From the NCBI GenBank assembly GCA_030180135.1, contig CM058235.1, positions 94,049,006-94,113,005 of the forward strand: 64,000 bases of DNA. The letters are read 5' to 3'. The notes under the pieces were generated by a model. The model did no database searches. It worked only from the letters and a program-made list of their open reading frames with translations, and had not been told where the DNA came from. How positions within the stretch are numbered: position 1 is the stretch's first letter; every line of letters begins with the position of its first letter. Source of the DNA: Orychophragmus violaceus (lineage: Eukaryota; Streptophyta; Magnoliopsida; Brassicales; Brassicaceae). Below, piece after piece: positions 9,467 through 21,497 of the stretch. A program made the position numbers and the translations under genes.

Positions 9467-12003
9467 TTATGGGTTTAGAGGGTCAGCTTCCGAGGTCATC
9501 TCCTTTGCTGCTGACCACTCTTGTGATCCTGCAATGATACACCAGTCGGTCCTCAAGATAATCAGATCAAACAAGTTCGCCACAGGTTATTAACATGTAA
9601 CGGCTACAAGAATGCATGCAACATATGATTCAAGAATATATAAGCATACAAAATATTAAAGGCAACGTTCAGCCGTTAGAAATTCATGCACAGATTCGGT
9701 GAATAATGATAATGACCCACATATTTTGATGGGAGATTAAATAATTTCCATGATAGAATATTCCAAAGTCCATTAGTTACTTTCTATGCACCACATGGCT
9801 TTTACTTCCCACTAAACTGAGAAACACTTACTTGAGTTGTGGATCTCGGCTACATTCATCAACCTCCTCTGCAATATAGAGGCCACAAAAAGGAATACAG
9901 AGCACATCCCAAACATCACGGTCATTGGAAACGCATCAACCTTTAACAAAAAAGCTCGTTAAGTCCATGGCATTAAATCTTCCCTCTACTAGTTTGCATC
10001 GCAATTAATGATTGAAATTGAATAGTTAAACTTTTAGATTGTACTGCATGCATCTAAGGGCTACCACTTAGATACTACTCCTTGAATCCATATGATGGAT
10101 ACTGAATGACTAACTTTTGTAACTGTACAGTTATCTAAGCCATATGTATACACTAAGGCCGAGCAAAGATCTACACAAAAAGCTTGCAAGTTCAAGACAC
10201 ATGTGTATTACAAATGCTTAAAAAAGAACAGAATGTTCCTTACTAGCTGTGTAAGTACACTACTGTCTTGAAAAAATAAAATGAGAACTGGAGCACTCAC
10301 ATTGTACAACACAAGGCAGACAAAGATGTTGAGTGGTATGCGGAAAAAATTCATGATGGTGCTTCTGGCTTCCTCTGGAATGTATTGTGATCTCATCTTC
10401 ATTATAGATGGCCAGAAGATTCCTACACACGCTTCAAATGTGCAGAAACCCATCAGCTGAATGCATCCAGAGAATGATATGCTTCCACCTTTTACACCTG
10501 AGGGCGCCACCAAGAACTGTTCCAATTGGAAACTAGCAAGTTATATAATACTCCTTGAGTATGGAAAGTAAATAATGAGAGATAGAAAGCATACGCTTGT
10601 TACAACAGGAAGCATTAGAGCTGCAGAAGATATTACAAATACAATCTGCATATAGCTCTCCACTTTTGGAGACGAGTGTGCAAGCAAACGAGATGCAATG
10701 GAGCTACCAAGCATTGAAGCCAACATGAAAGTTGCAAATATGAAACCATGTGGGATGTCCTCATCATTTGGGCTCAAAGCTGGAGTCCAGAGAAACACAA
10801 AGGTGTACATGGACCCTTCAAACAGAGACTGTATAGCACCAAGCAATGCGATCTTCTCATCTGATTCAATAAGGGGTTAGTGGAACAAATATAGAAGCCA
10901 TATGTCTAAGGTAAGAGATTCACCAGAAGCAATGGCAGAGGCAGCGTTCTTAAACTGGGTAAGAAGGTCTTTGTTTTCTGATGGATCTCCATAGTTTTCG
11001 GACCATGATGAAATAATAACGGCCATACCAATAGCAAGAAAGCAAGCAGCAGCATCAAATGGAGCAACAGGACCGAGGGACAGAGAATCAACAAGGAAAT
11101 TGCCAAAGAGTCCAGCAATGATGGCCACTAATCCATTCCCAAGGAATATTGCCTTGGAGAATGTAACAGATAGCCATTGCTGCTCGAAACCTCTCTGCAC
11201 ACAGAACAATTGTTGAAGAGCAAAAGCATTTTGAAAAGTGGAAGAAAATGGGAGGCTAATGACCAACCTTGTTGTGCTCAGCAACAAGCCAAGACTCGAA
11301 GGCAGAGAAGAGCAGGGAAGTTGCGATACCACCCAGAACACGACCCACCATCAAAACTTTGTACTGGGGAGAATGTTTGGTGATGCAGCTGAGAATGTAG
11401 GTGATGCAGTAGGTGATAGAAGCTCTCTTCCGACCCCTAAGTTACAGGCAGGAAAAAATTAAGAAGAAGAAGACGAGAGCTAAATCAAATAACATAAGAA
11501 GATCCTCACTGTTTGTCGGCAAGAGATCCAACAATGGTCCCAAACAACATTGAAGATCCAAAACCAGCAATAAAGAGCTGACCGATCTCTCCCTTTCCGA
11601 AGCCATAAGTACTATAGAGATAGTACACATACGGACCCTGCAACCAGTCCCCAGCTAAAGCCGCCGAGAGAGAGATAGACATTGTTTGTTCAATCAAAAA
11701 CACAGAACAACAAGAGACGATACGACCAACATTTTCGAATCATATAACCGATCTAGTTCCACCGACACTTAACGATCAGATATCTTTCTTAACAGGGGTC
11801 GGAAACAACGTGGATATAAAAATATAATCGAAGGAGAGATGTAGGAACGAACCCATCATGAGAGAGTACACGAGGAGATAGTTGTTCTTGAAGGAGTTGA
11901 AGGCGGAGGAGGTGTTAATGCGGTCTTTGTTGGATTTGCTTAGCTCCAATCCGGCGACGATCGCAGCGAGGCCACCGAACACCACGAAGTAGAAGATCTC
12001 CAT
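9467..12003 (-). CDS. MFSD5-type major facilitator (molybdate-anion transporter family)
   Basis: There are eight exons: 12003-11853, 11654-11510, 11436-11268, 11194-10924, 10860-10595, 10516-10301, 9940-9832 and 9528-9467. Each intron is GT-AG and every phase joins; the 1,389-nt coding sequence gives 462 residues, the usual family length. The protein starts MEIFYFVVFGGLAAIV and has about twelve hydrophobic segments. It contains conserved blocks such as AGDWLQGPYVYYLYS, GSLADKQGRKRA (the MFS loop 2-3 signature), FESWLVAEHNKRGFEQQW and ACVGIFWPSIMKMRSQYIPE. These identify the MFS_5/MFSD5 family, whose algal member transports molybdate; the substrate in higher plants is not settled. It matches Arabidopsis At1g64650/At4g27720-type proteins from memory. 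All splice sites and the frame look intact, so it is probably functional unless the upstream insertion silences it. Confidence 0.95.
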
Positions 12004-12051
12004 TGCCAAGGAAGGAGAAAGATGAGAGATTGTGATTTGTTTTTGTATAGT
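12004..12051 (-). promoter_or_regulatory. Remaining native 5' flank of the transporter gene
   Basis: Only 48 bp of native sequence precede the transporter start codon before the gypsy LTR begins. The original upstream sequence continues at 35400, after the element's second ATAGT duplication (35395-35399). The insertion therefore sits in the 5' UTR or core promoter. The LTR is in the opposite orientation to the gene, so any sense transcript would need the native promoter displaced by 23 kb, antisense LTR activity or a new start. Confidence 0.85.
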
Positions 12052-12662
12052 TGTTATATATGGGTTTAGCACCCATCCACTTAGAATGCCCAATATCTAT
12101 TCTCTATACAAAGGTCGGCCCAATAGAAACAAACTCGGCCCAACAAGCCAAAAGTCCGAACACACACACTAAAAACCGAGCCCACTGCTATCGGTTCGGC
12201 TCGGCTCGGCTCGGCCTACGGCTCCACTAACAACCAAAGGAATGTACGGCTCGGCCCATCTCGTCATCAAGTACGGCCCATCCGCACGAGCTCGACAAGT
12301 GGTCAACGGCCTACATAAAGTACGACCGTATTTTACTATAAATAGGAGTCGTCACTGTACATTAATGTAACTTTTTCGGATTTGTGCACTTCTTACTACT
12401 TTCTCTCTCTAGAATTAATATCTCCCAAACTATAAAACCGAGTTTGTCTTTCGACAGCTCGGGATCTCATTTAATACAACACGCTCGTTACCGAGCATCT
12501 CTTTCTTCATTACTTAACATCGAGCATCCATCTCTTTCCTGATTCATCACCGAGCCTAGTCGCTTCTTCCCTAGAGATAAACTTTGACCCTCGGATCCGA
12601 GCACGTCAACTCTCCCGAGCAAGACGTGCTTCTTAACCTGTGTGACAAGCTCGGTTATCACA
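12052..12662 (+). repeat. gypsy 5' LTR
   Basis: The 611-bp LTR starts TGTTATATAT and ends GTTATCACA. A TATA-like ACTATAAATAG lies about 12,335-12,345. A short CTCGG microrepeat near 12,195 differs in copy number and context from the 3' LTR. Confidence 0.93.
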
Positions 12663-12664
12663 AT

Positions 12665-12681
12665 TGGCGCCGTTTGTGGGG
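12665..12681 (+). other. gypsy primer-binding site (tRNA-Asp type)
   Basis: TGGCGCCGTTTGTGGGG lies two bases after the LTR. It resembles the complement of the tRNA-Asp 3' end used by Tat/Athila elements, with a few mismatches. Confidence 0.8.
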
Positions 12682-12714
12682 AAAGTTTATCTTCACTAAC
12701 TGACAGGATCAACA

Positions 12715-13872
12715 ATGACAGGACAACCACCGAACAAGGACTTCGTTCTCGTGACAGAAAAGACCACCTCGGGAGCGAACTCCTCTCAAGCAAGGGGCCA
12801 GCCTCAGCCCCATGTCTCTCAGGTCACCAACCCAATCACCCAGCCGGCGAGCGCCGAGAAGCAATCTCCAAACCCCGAACAGCCTCGGACAGAAACAAGT
12901 GACCAGCAAACCGAGCAGAACACTTCTGTCCTGCTCAAAGCCCTAATGACACAAATCTCCGAGCTATCTCAAGGAAGCAACGCCCGATTTGACCAGCTCG
13001 CAACAGCGCATGCAATATGCCAAGGTCAAATCAATGATCTATGAATGTCAAGCCAGCAGGGGTTTATTCCTCGGACCCGACTCAACCGAGCATTGTTCGA
13101 TAACATAACCCCTCTGATTCCTAGGAGTCGAACAGTCACACAGCAAACCGAGGACGTCGAAGAACCTGCCGACGATGGAGTCTTAAACAACTTAACACAT
13201 GATGCACTCAAGGATAATGAAATGGAGGACCTAAAGCTAATGCTTAAAAACATGACATCAAAGGTCCATCAAGCTATCAGCTCGGCACCAGAGATCGACC
13301 GTGTGATAGAAGAAACGCAAAACACCCCTTTTACTCAACGACTCATAAACACCCAAACCGAGCATCCAGCTTCTAGGGTCAAGATCAAAATGATGATGTA
13401 TGACGGAAAGACCGACCCAAGGAAATTCCTGACGGCCTTCCGAATCGCGATGGGACGAACTCACTTCAGCCTCGGTCAGTGAGATGCGGGTTACTGCCAG
13501 CTGTTCGTAGAACATTTGACCGGGTCAGCACTGGATTGGTTCTCTCGTCTGGAACCGAACTCGATAGACGGATACGACGATCTGACGCATGCTTTCGTAA
13601 AACATTACTCAATGTACATACATGAGGAAGTGTCCAACGCCGACCTATGGGCTATCACCCAAGGACAGAAGGAAAGTTTTCGATCTTATATAACCCGTTT
13701 TAAGAGCGTACTCGCCAAACTCACGATCACCGACAGTGAGGGCTTACCCGCTCTCCGAAACGGTCTGTGGTACGTATCAAACTTTCGAGAAGAGCTAAAA
13801 AAGAACAAGCCAAGTTCGCTTGAGGACGCCCTCCACCAAGCATCTATCTCGAAGAAGAAAAAGAAACCCTAG
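12715..13872 (+). pseudogene. gypsy gag, N-terminal and central part
   Basis: One reading frame is interrupted by stops at 13042-13044, 13480-13482 and 13870-13872. It is Gln/Asn/Pro-rich at the start. It then carries the retrotransposon gag core, recognisable from the DGKTDPRKFLTAF and LTGSALDWFSRLEPNSIDGY motifs. The stops follow point changes and the flanking peptide continues in the same frame, so this is decay and not a set of genuine small proteins. Virus-like particle assembly would require an intact copy elsewhere. Confidence 0.88.
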
Positions 13873-13935
13873 TAAAGAAGTTCAGCCCGAAGAGTTCGGC
13901 ATCAAAAGAAAATACCGAGAAAAGCATCGATCAGT

Positions 13936-14296
13936 ATGAACCACGGCAACACTACGATCAGGACTATAAGAAAACCAAAGAGGAAGAAATCGCAAGGAAA
14001 GGAAAATCGTCATATTACGTCAGCGATCAGTCACAGGACAATCAACAAGACGAGGAACGTCCCTACCAAGGTCACCGACAAGAGCGAACCGACCGACCCC
14101 AGAACTATCAGCAAGACCGACCATCTCAAGGCTACCAAGGTCAAAATAAAAAAACCATGGAATAAACCCGTTCGAGGAAGCGACAGAAGCAAGATATTTT
14201 GCGAATATCATCAGCGAGCGGGCCACATCACCGAGGATTGCAGAAACCTCCAAGCCCTCCTTTACGCTGACTATCAGAAAGATGGCAAGAAGTTAG
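13936..14296 (+). pseudogene. gypsy gag nucleocapsid region, cut by copia B
   Basis: A Lys/Arg-rich region is followed by a zinc-knuckle-like motif, FCEYHQRAGHITEDC, common in Tat gag proteins. The frame is broken at the GTTAG target site of copia B. The same peptide frame resumes at 21498, which shows directly that copia B inserted into an existing gypsy gene. Confidence 0.88.
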
Positions 14297-14943
14297 TGTA
14301 GGATTATGTGTGTTCATGGTTTAATTCATCAGATTACAACCTAGCACATAATCAACTAGGATCTAGGTGATTTGCAGTTGAATCATAAACAGATCAGAAT
14401 CATTACCTTATGATTGCAGCGGATTGATCAAAGGAATATCGAGATCTGCAAGAGCTGATAGAAACCGGCTCCTCCTAGGTATCCACACGCTTACAAGCTA
14501 CTGGATCAGGCTGCTAGACCAAAGTTGGAACAACCGAGAGAGAGGAAGACGACTCAGGTAAAATCGCAGGGGGGTGTCGAATTACCCTAGGCTGCGCCTC
14601 TCATCCCTTATATGGGCCCAAGGAATTATCCTAATGGCCTATTGGGATTTTGGGCCCAAGACACAAATCAGACAAAAGCCTGTATTTTGTCTGGCCCAAT
14701 TCTCTGTTCAAATACAGTAAATGCCTTGCATCTTACCGTATTAATTCCTTGTTAACTTTCCCGTTAGCTATGGTGTGTGACCCTTAGGGATCATACAATA
14801 CTGGTAATAAGTCCTAAACTTATAGATCATGAGCGGGCTCTAGCAAGTCATCATGATCACCCAGTATTTATGACTTATGTCTGATCTCGACACTTATCAT
14901 ACTTTCTAGAGATAGTACAGTAGATTTCAGGACATTCCCAACA
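14297..14943 (-). repeat. copia B 3' LTR
   Basis: On the minus strand it starts TGTTGGGAATG and ends AATCCTACA. Its length is exactly that of the partner at 20846-21492. The two differences seen are near 14,373 (A versus G) and 14,550 (A versus G). Confidence 0.95.
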
Positions 14944-15787
14944 ATCTCCCACTTGTACTGGAATCCTACATTCCCTAATCCTTTTGTCTCAATATCTCGA
15001 TCTGGCATAAGGCAAGATGCGTGTCATCCTTATATAGCCAGACCATGTTCATCGGACCAGATTTGATACTGACAATGCAAACGACTTGGGCAAGTCCGTT
15101 TGGGAGTGGCCACTCTCTTACCAGCTATCAAGTCTCCGATTGGCCTAGAGATATTACCTCCGTTAAACGGCAGGGACAAATCCCATCTTGTTCCATCACT
15201 ATGAACTACACACTTCATAATACACCCAACCAAGGTCCTTATAGCTCCCAGTTACGAAACAACGTTAGACAATGATCAAAGCGCATCAATCCATGTGCAG
15301 CCACATGCATGCGAACTTAGGTCTAAGGACTATACTCTATAGTCGTATATGAGAACCTCTCATGACACATATATTAATATCTTGTAGAGTTCTCATCAGC
15401 GGGCCATGTCCGGTCATATGCTCCCCTACATATACCTATGTGTCGACTTTGATGCCGCGCATCTATGACCCCTCGAAACTTGGTCATAAGTCTCAACACA
15501 ATCTAGTCTCAAGTGGTTGTTGGTGTTCCAATTTCAACAACCTTCGACTATGGACACTATGATTTATGTCATTTCGTTAAATATGGGGTTTCAGGATCAA
15601 GTCTACTCATGTACTTCGATGGCCCATATATAATGACATGAATCATTTTGGAACGATTATTTATATCACAGTTAAAATAATCCAGAAATCATAGATTTCA
15701 TAAACATAAAACATTATGTTTACATGAACCTTTCAAAACAACTAAATAAAGCCCTTTACAAACTCCCACTGAAATTAAGACTACATC
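14944..15787 (-). other. copia B 3' untranslated region
   Basis: The stretch lies between the polypurine tract (AAGTGGGAGAT, minus strand) and the end of the pol remnant. It is homologous to copia A 5359-6212. No gene is seen. Confidence 0.7.
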
Positions 15788-18300
15788 TTAATTTCACTTA
15801 TCCTACAACTACAGTCCGCGACTCGTGCTTAGGCCTAAGGAGTGGCTTTGTTAATAGATTAGCAACGTTCTCATTCGTTGAAACTTGCTGATCTACTTAA
15901 CACCTCTGTCATTTATCTCACGGAATAGGTTATACCTACCCTCAAGGTGTTTGGACCTCTGATGTGCAGCTAGTCTCATCTATGCTGGGAATCACATCAA
16001 GTTTAGTGATGAACTCTTCTTTCCAAACAACCTCTTTCGCCGCTACCCAAGCTGCGAAATGTTCAGCTTAAGTCATGGAGTCAGCAACAGTGCCTTGCAC
16101 CGCCAGACAGACACAAGATATAACCGGACTGTGACCGGAAATCATCTTTGTCTGTTGGAAACTTGCCTTTCAGACTCTACCAACTTGTAGCACCTCACTT
16201 TCTCCGTAAATCAAGAACTTATCCTAAGTATTTTCCAAATACTTGAGGATATTCATTACGTCTATCCAGTGATTCTTTGCTGGATTTGACTGGTCTTTAC
16301 TTGTCTTGCTTAACATTAAAGCAACATCAAAACAAGTACGTGTCATGGCATACATGATAGATCCAATTGCCGACGCATATGGAATCTCATCCATGCATTC
16401 AAGCTCAGCAGATATCGTAGGACACTGTTTCTTGCTTAACGTAATGCCATGTGACATTGGCATAAAACCCTTCTTGGAATGCTGAAAACGTGTAGGACTT
16501 TGTCAATATAAGAATCCTGACTTTGTCCTACCAGCTCTTTTGGATCTCTATCTTTAGATCCAAAATCCAAGAACATACGTGGCTTTACCCATATCAATCA
16601 TAAAACCAACTCCCAAGCCAGTCCTTTACCGACTGCAGCATTGGAACGTTATTTCCGAGAATCAGTATGTCATCGACATACACTATGAGAAATGCAACAT
16701 CGCTCCCACTTATCTATTAGTAAACGCACAGTTCCACTTCGTTCCTGTTCAAGTCAAAACCTTGACTTCTTCAACAGAACGAAGATTCCAACTCCGATAT
16801 GTTTGCTTCCATCCATGAATGGATCGATGAAGCTAACTTACACACAGTGTAATTTTTTCGGAGTCCGGGCTCACTTTCGCTTCTGTGAATTTTGCAGGTT
16901 CGTCACTTTCAATGATCATCAGATCATGGCAATTAATCACGAGAAATCACTCTCGGATTAGTGACGGATTCATTCAGATCTGCGAACTTCAGGCTCTACA
17001 GGTGTAGATTCTACAGAAATCTGTAAATCCATCCGCTGCTCTCCCTCAACAGGTTGAGCAGCCTCCTGTATTTCTCGAATTTCTTCGAGTTATACTTTTA
17101 CTCCCACTGTTCTTCTTGGAAAGCAACTTTCCTTTTAGAAAACAGAATTCCGAACAACCTAACTTCGTTTTCGGAATGGACGTAAAAAGTAACAAGCCTT
17201 GGTTTCCCTAGGACAACCAGCGAAGTAGCACAACTACAAATACTCAGTAAAGACGAATTTGAATCATTTCCAGTCCACATTTATGTGGTGTCTTTCAACT
17301 GATATTGGTGGAACTATTTCAGCGTAAACTTAGATATTTCTAGAGCGTTATTCTTAAAGAATATCATGGAAGATTCGTGTGACTCATCTTTAATCATTTC
17401 TAATAAGATCTGATTCTTTCTCACAGAAACACCTCCAGGTTTTCAGGAGAAATGAGCTGTGAAACGACTTCACACTCATTCAGATGATCACACCATCAAT
17501 GACTTAAGTATTCTCACTCGTGATCTAATCCAGAGTCTCAATACTTCTGTCACTCATTTTCTATACCTCATTCTGGAACTCTTTCGACCATTTCAAAGAA
17601 TTCCGACTAGTGTCTCATCAAATGAACACAGTCATACTCACTGATGTAATCAGTAAAGATAATGAAGTACATGAAATTTTCTCTGGCATTGCTGCTCATC
17701 GGGCCACATACATGAGTATGTTCAAGGTCCAATAAGCCTTTGGGCCTTTCTCTAGCTCGGCTAAGATGGGCCCTTTGTCTTTTGGTCCAGTAAGCAGAAT
17801 TCAAGTCTCATAAGATATCCGATCAAATGAGCCCAAAAGTCCATAACTATGGGATTTCTGAATCCGACTCACTCTATGTGACCAAAACATTTACGCCAAG
17901 AAAAATCAGGTTTAATTCATCAGATTTAAACCAATTCGGTATTTATGTTACTTTTAGGCACTCTTTGGTTTAAGATATAAAACCCATTCCTTGAATAGGG
18001 TGCTACAATCAATGTTTCATTGAGATCAAAAGAACAAAACTTGTCTTTTATCAAAATGAAAAACATTCAAATTCTTACAAGAAAATGAAAGACAACTCTG
18101 CTTAAAGCAGGTACATTGTAGCAATTACTTAATACAAAACCAAGCCTCAAAGGCATCTACGAGTGAAAACCCTACGGCTGAGGCAGCATCCATAGCTCCT
18201 TCCAGACATGCAGTTCCACTTGCCCTTCCTTCAACGTTCTACTGTTGCTTAGGCTCTGCATATTATAACAAATATCAGTGCCACAACCAGTATCCAATAC
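15788..18300 (-). pseudogene. copia B pol remnant
   Basis: Pieces align with copia A pol in order on the minus strand. The protease start lies around 18,200-18,300 (a DTGCG motif in a shifted frame). An integrase block around 17,607-17,770 contains VCGPMSSNAR. An RT/RNase H junction block at 16,224-16,463 contains SKKQCPT and IPYASAIGSIMYAM. The region is about 2.5 kb against about 3.1 kb in copia A, so segments are deleted, and stops and frameshifts are frequent. No enzyme can be made from it. Confidence 0.87.
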
Positions 18301-19191
18301 CTATAAGGTAGAACTTGAAGTAATAACATGAATACCTGAGGAAGTAGTCTCATACATCAACTTCAACTCCTCATAATCTTCCATGAATTTAATGCAATCT
18401 CTCTTCCAATGCCCAGTCTCTTTACAGTAGCAGCACTTACCAACGTAAGATGTATCTGACTCGGGCTCAGAAGACACACGCTTGCCATGATTCAAAATCT
18501 GGACAACTTTGTCTTCACCCTTGTCAGCACTAGGTTTAGTAAACCTACCCTTCTCCATTATGAGATTATACAGGGTACTCTTCACGTTTGGCTCAACTGT
18601 CTTGATCATATCATGCAGTTCAGTCAGCGTCTTCGTTAAGCCTTTCTTGATATAGTTCCTTTTGAACTTATCATAGCTTGACGGCAGTGACTGCAGAATG
18701 ATCTCAGTTGCCAATTCTTGGCTAACTGGATAATCCAGTTTCCTCAGGTTATCAATGTAACCCATCATTTTACTGACATGAGGACTCACTGGATGATCAT
18801 TTGGTAGCTTGCAGCTAGTGAGAGACTTAACCAACTGGTATCTCTCCACTCTTACCTGCTCCTGAAATTTCAATTTCAGGCTGCTGATCATCTCTATTGG
18901 CGACTCCATGTTCTCATATTGCTTTAGCAAATCTGAGTCCATGGTAGCCAATATCAGACCACGCACATCTACCGCATCATTATAATGCTTATTCCAAGCA
19001 TCATATACTGCATGAGAGGCATTGGACCCGATCCTCACGGGGAGAGCTCTCTCAAGGACATAGTCCTTTCTCTCCTACCTGAGGACTAGCCTCAGGTTCC
19101 GCGACCAAGTCAAGAAATTTGATCCGTTCAGTTTGTCCATTTCAAGGACAGACCGGATCGAGAAAGTGTTTTGATTGTTTGTGCTAGTCAT
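18301..19191 (-). pseudogene. copia B gag with early stop
   Basis: The start codon (19191-19189) and following peptide MTSTNNQNTFSIRSVLE correspond to the copia A gag start. Codon 39 is a TAG stop (19077-19075) where copia A has glutamine. Beyond it, 245+ codons stay open to 18301 and include the gag core and a CCHC knuckle, CCYCKETGHWKRDC. Long open sequence after a single nonsense change suggests this part decayed later than pol, or that selection on gag lasted longer. Confidence 0.88.
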
Positions 19192-20832
19192 AACTGAAAT
19201 TTAGAGATAAATAGAGTTTTAGTTATTTAGTTCATAAAAGAGTAATCTTAATAACTTATAAGAAAACTCGCATTGCATTCAAAATTTCTTTGTTTAACCT
19301 CATAAGAATGCAATGATTCCGAGACCCATGTTCAACTAAAACCAAAATGGGCCACTGGCCGTCACCCGGAATTAGCTTTACTTGGTAAGCATACACACAG
19401 CTAGTTATATCCAATAACTCTCGGTTGTGAATTGGGCCCAAGGCCCAATTCACCAGATGTCTCAAGGCCCGGGACTCCCGATGGCCCAGTCAAGGAAACC
19501 AATCTCTTACAGCCAAATAATCACTAAAGTCTGGGACTCCCAATGAAATTAGTGACTATATACTACTTTACTTACGCAAAAACAGACACCTCACACTGTA
19601 AGCCATATCTGTAATTGAATAAGCGTTAAGTAGCTGACAAGATTGGGCAAGACATCCAAGCTTGATATTGGTTTTGAGGATTTTAGGTTTTCTTTCCAAA
19701 AAATAGAAGATTACTATTTTGGGAAACTTACTTATTTTAGAAACTTTCTAAATTTAGAAACATACTAAAAATAGAAATTTCTAATTTAATATTTTATTAA
19801 AGTTTTCGGTTGGGTCACAAATTATAGGCCCAATTCTTGGCCCAAGACCACAGAATTCCAATTGGCCCAATAATTTGACATAACCGAGTCGGTTCATTAA
19901 TTCTGGTCCGAGACCAAATTAACTACTAAATCCAACTGGTTATTTACTAAACCAGACCAGCTCTAAATTATTTGGTCCAACCAAATCAAACTTAGACCAG
20001 TCTTCGGTTTAGGTTAAATTCAATTTTGAATTTAAATCCGGTCTAACCAGAAATTAAATAATACCAATTGTATTAAATAATTTCCCGCAAACCGCGATTT
20101 GGGTTAACCGCTTGAACCACCAAATAAATTGGATCGGTTCGGTTAAGTCTAAAATCAGGAAGAAACACCTTGTGTTTTAGCCAATTTTGACCTAACTTGC
20201 GGTTTTGGCTAAAGCAGACAATGAACCACAATCGGTTTGATCGGTTCATCGTCGCGGGTTTGGGAAGGAGATCATTACAGCATCCGGCAATAACCGATCG
20301 GTTTGATCGTTATACCCGGCATGCTTATCGATCGATTTCAATTATAAAAAAAGGCTAAATCAACAATAATAAGACAAAATTCTCTTTTGTCGATTGTTAC
20401 AGGTTTTGATAAAATCAAAATCAACAAGACTATTCAATCAAAGCTAACTTCCTTTAGCTTTAACTAACGACATGTCTTTAAACGTTTTCGTCTTTTATCT
20501 TGAAGACAAAACATCATCGTTTTCAATTAATGTTCTAATACGTTTTTAATCGATCAACAACAACAATCAAGACATTCACTTACAAAACGATTCTAAACAT
20601 TAACAAACCTAATCAAATCGTTTCTTTATTAAACAACAAAGTCAACATGCGATGATGACAATCACTAAAGACAAAACAATTTTGTCCTTATACCAATTAA
20701 CAAGCGATTCATTTGTTAACGTTTTCTTAATTCAACAATTGAATTAGACTTTTCCAATTCGTTTCACGCAATAATCGATCGCTAATTAATGGCTTATTCA
20801 CACGATCCAAAAAGCAAAAACCTAACAACCTG
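19192..20832 (-). other. copia B untranslated leader
   Basis: About 1.6 kb without a gene. It shares with the copia A leader the GGGAGTCCCGGGCC block, the AGAAACTTTC-type repeats and dense ACCGG/CCGGTT words. Small open frames here are not credible genes. Confidence 0.75.
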
Positions 20833-20844
20833 GCTCTGATACCA
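20833..20844 (-). other. copia B primer-binding site (initiator tRNA-Met)
   Basis: The minus strand reads TGGTATCAGAGC one base inside the LTR, the usual complement of the initiator tRNA-Met 3' end. Confidence 0.9.
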
Positions 20845-20845
20845 C

Positions 20846-21492
20846 TGTAGGATTATGTGTGTTCATGGTTTAATTCATCAGATTACAACCTAGCACATAA
20901 TCAACTAGGATCTAGGTGGTTTGCAGTTGAATCATAAACAGATCAGAATCATTACCTTATGATTGCAGCGGATTGATCAAAGGAATATCGAGATCTGCAA
21001 GAGCTGATAGAAACCGGCTCCTCCTAGGTATCCACACGCTTACAAGCTACTGGATCAGGCTGCTAGACCAAAGTTGGAACAACCGAGAGAGAGGAAGACG
21101 GCTCAGGTAAAATCGCAGGGGGGTGTCGAATTACCCTAGGCTGCGCCTCTCATCCCTTATATGGGCCCAAGGAATTATCCTAATGGCCTATTGGGATTTT
21201 GGGCCCAAGACACAAATCAGACAAAAGCCTGTATTTTGTCTGGCCCAATTCTCTGTTCAAATACAGTAAATGCCTTGCATCTTACCGTATTAATTCCTTG
21301 TTAACTTTCCCGTTAGCTATGGTGTGTGACCCTTAGGGATCATACAATACTGGTAATAAGTCCTAAACTTATAGATCATGAGCGGGCTCTAGCAAGTCAT
21401 CATGATCACCCAGTATTTATGACTTATGTCTGATCTCGACACTTATCATACTTTCTAGAGATAGTACAGTAGATTTCAGGACATTCCCAACA
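20846..21492 (-). repeat. copia B 5' LTR
   Basis: A 647-bp partner of 14297-14943, abutting the primer-binding site on one side and the GTTAG duplication on the other. Confidence 0.95.
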
Positions 21493-21497
21493 GTTAG

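Larger units (their letters stand above)
14297..21492 (-). mobile_element. Ty1/copia LTR retrotransposon B, decayed inside, near-identical LTRs
   Basis: The two 647-bp LTRs (14297-14943 and 20846-21492) appear to differ at only two positions, and the 5-bp target duplication GTTAG (14292-14296, 21493-21497) is perfect. The primer-binding site is at 20833-20844 and the polypurine tract at 14944-14954, minus strand. Gag has an early stop, and pol is shortened and full of stops and frameshifts. The pairing of fresh LTRs with old coding decay suggests mobilisation by another element's proteins; copia A is a related candidate family. Confidence 0.95.
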
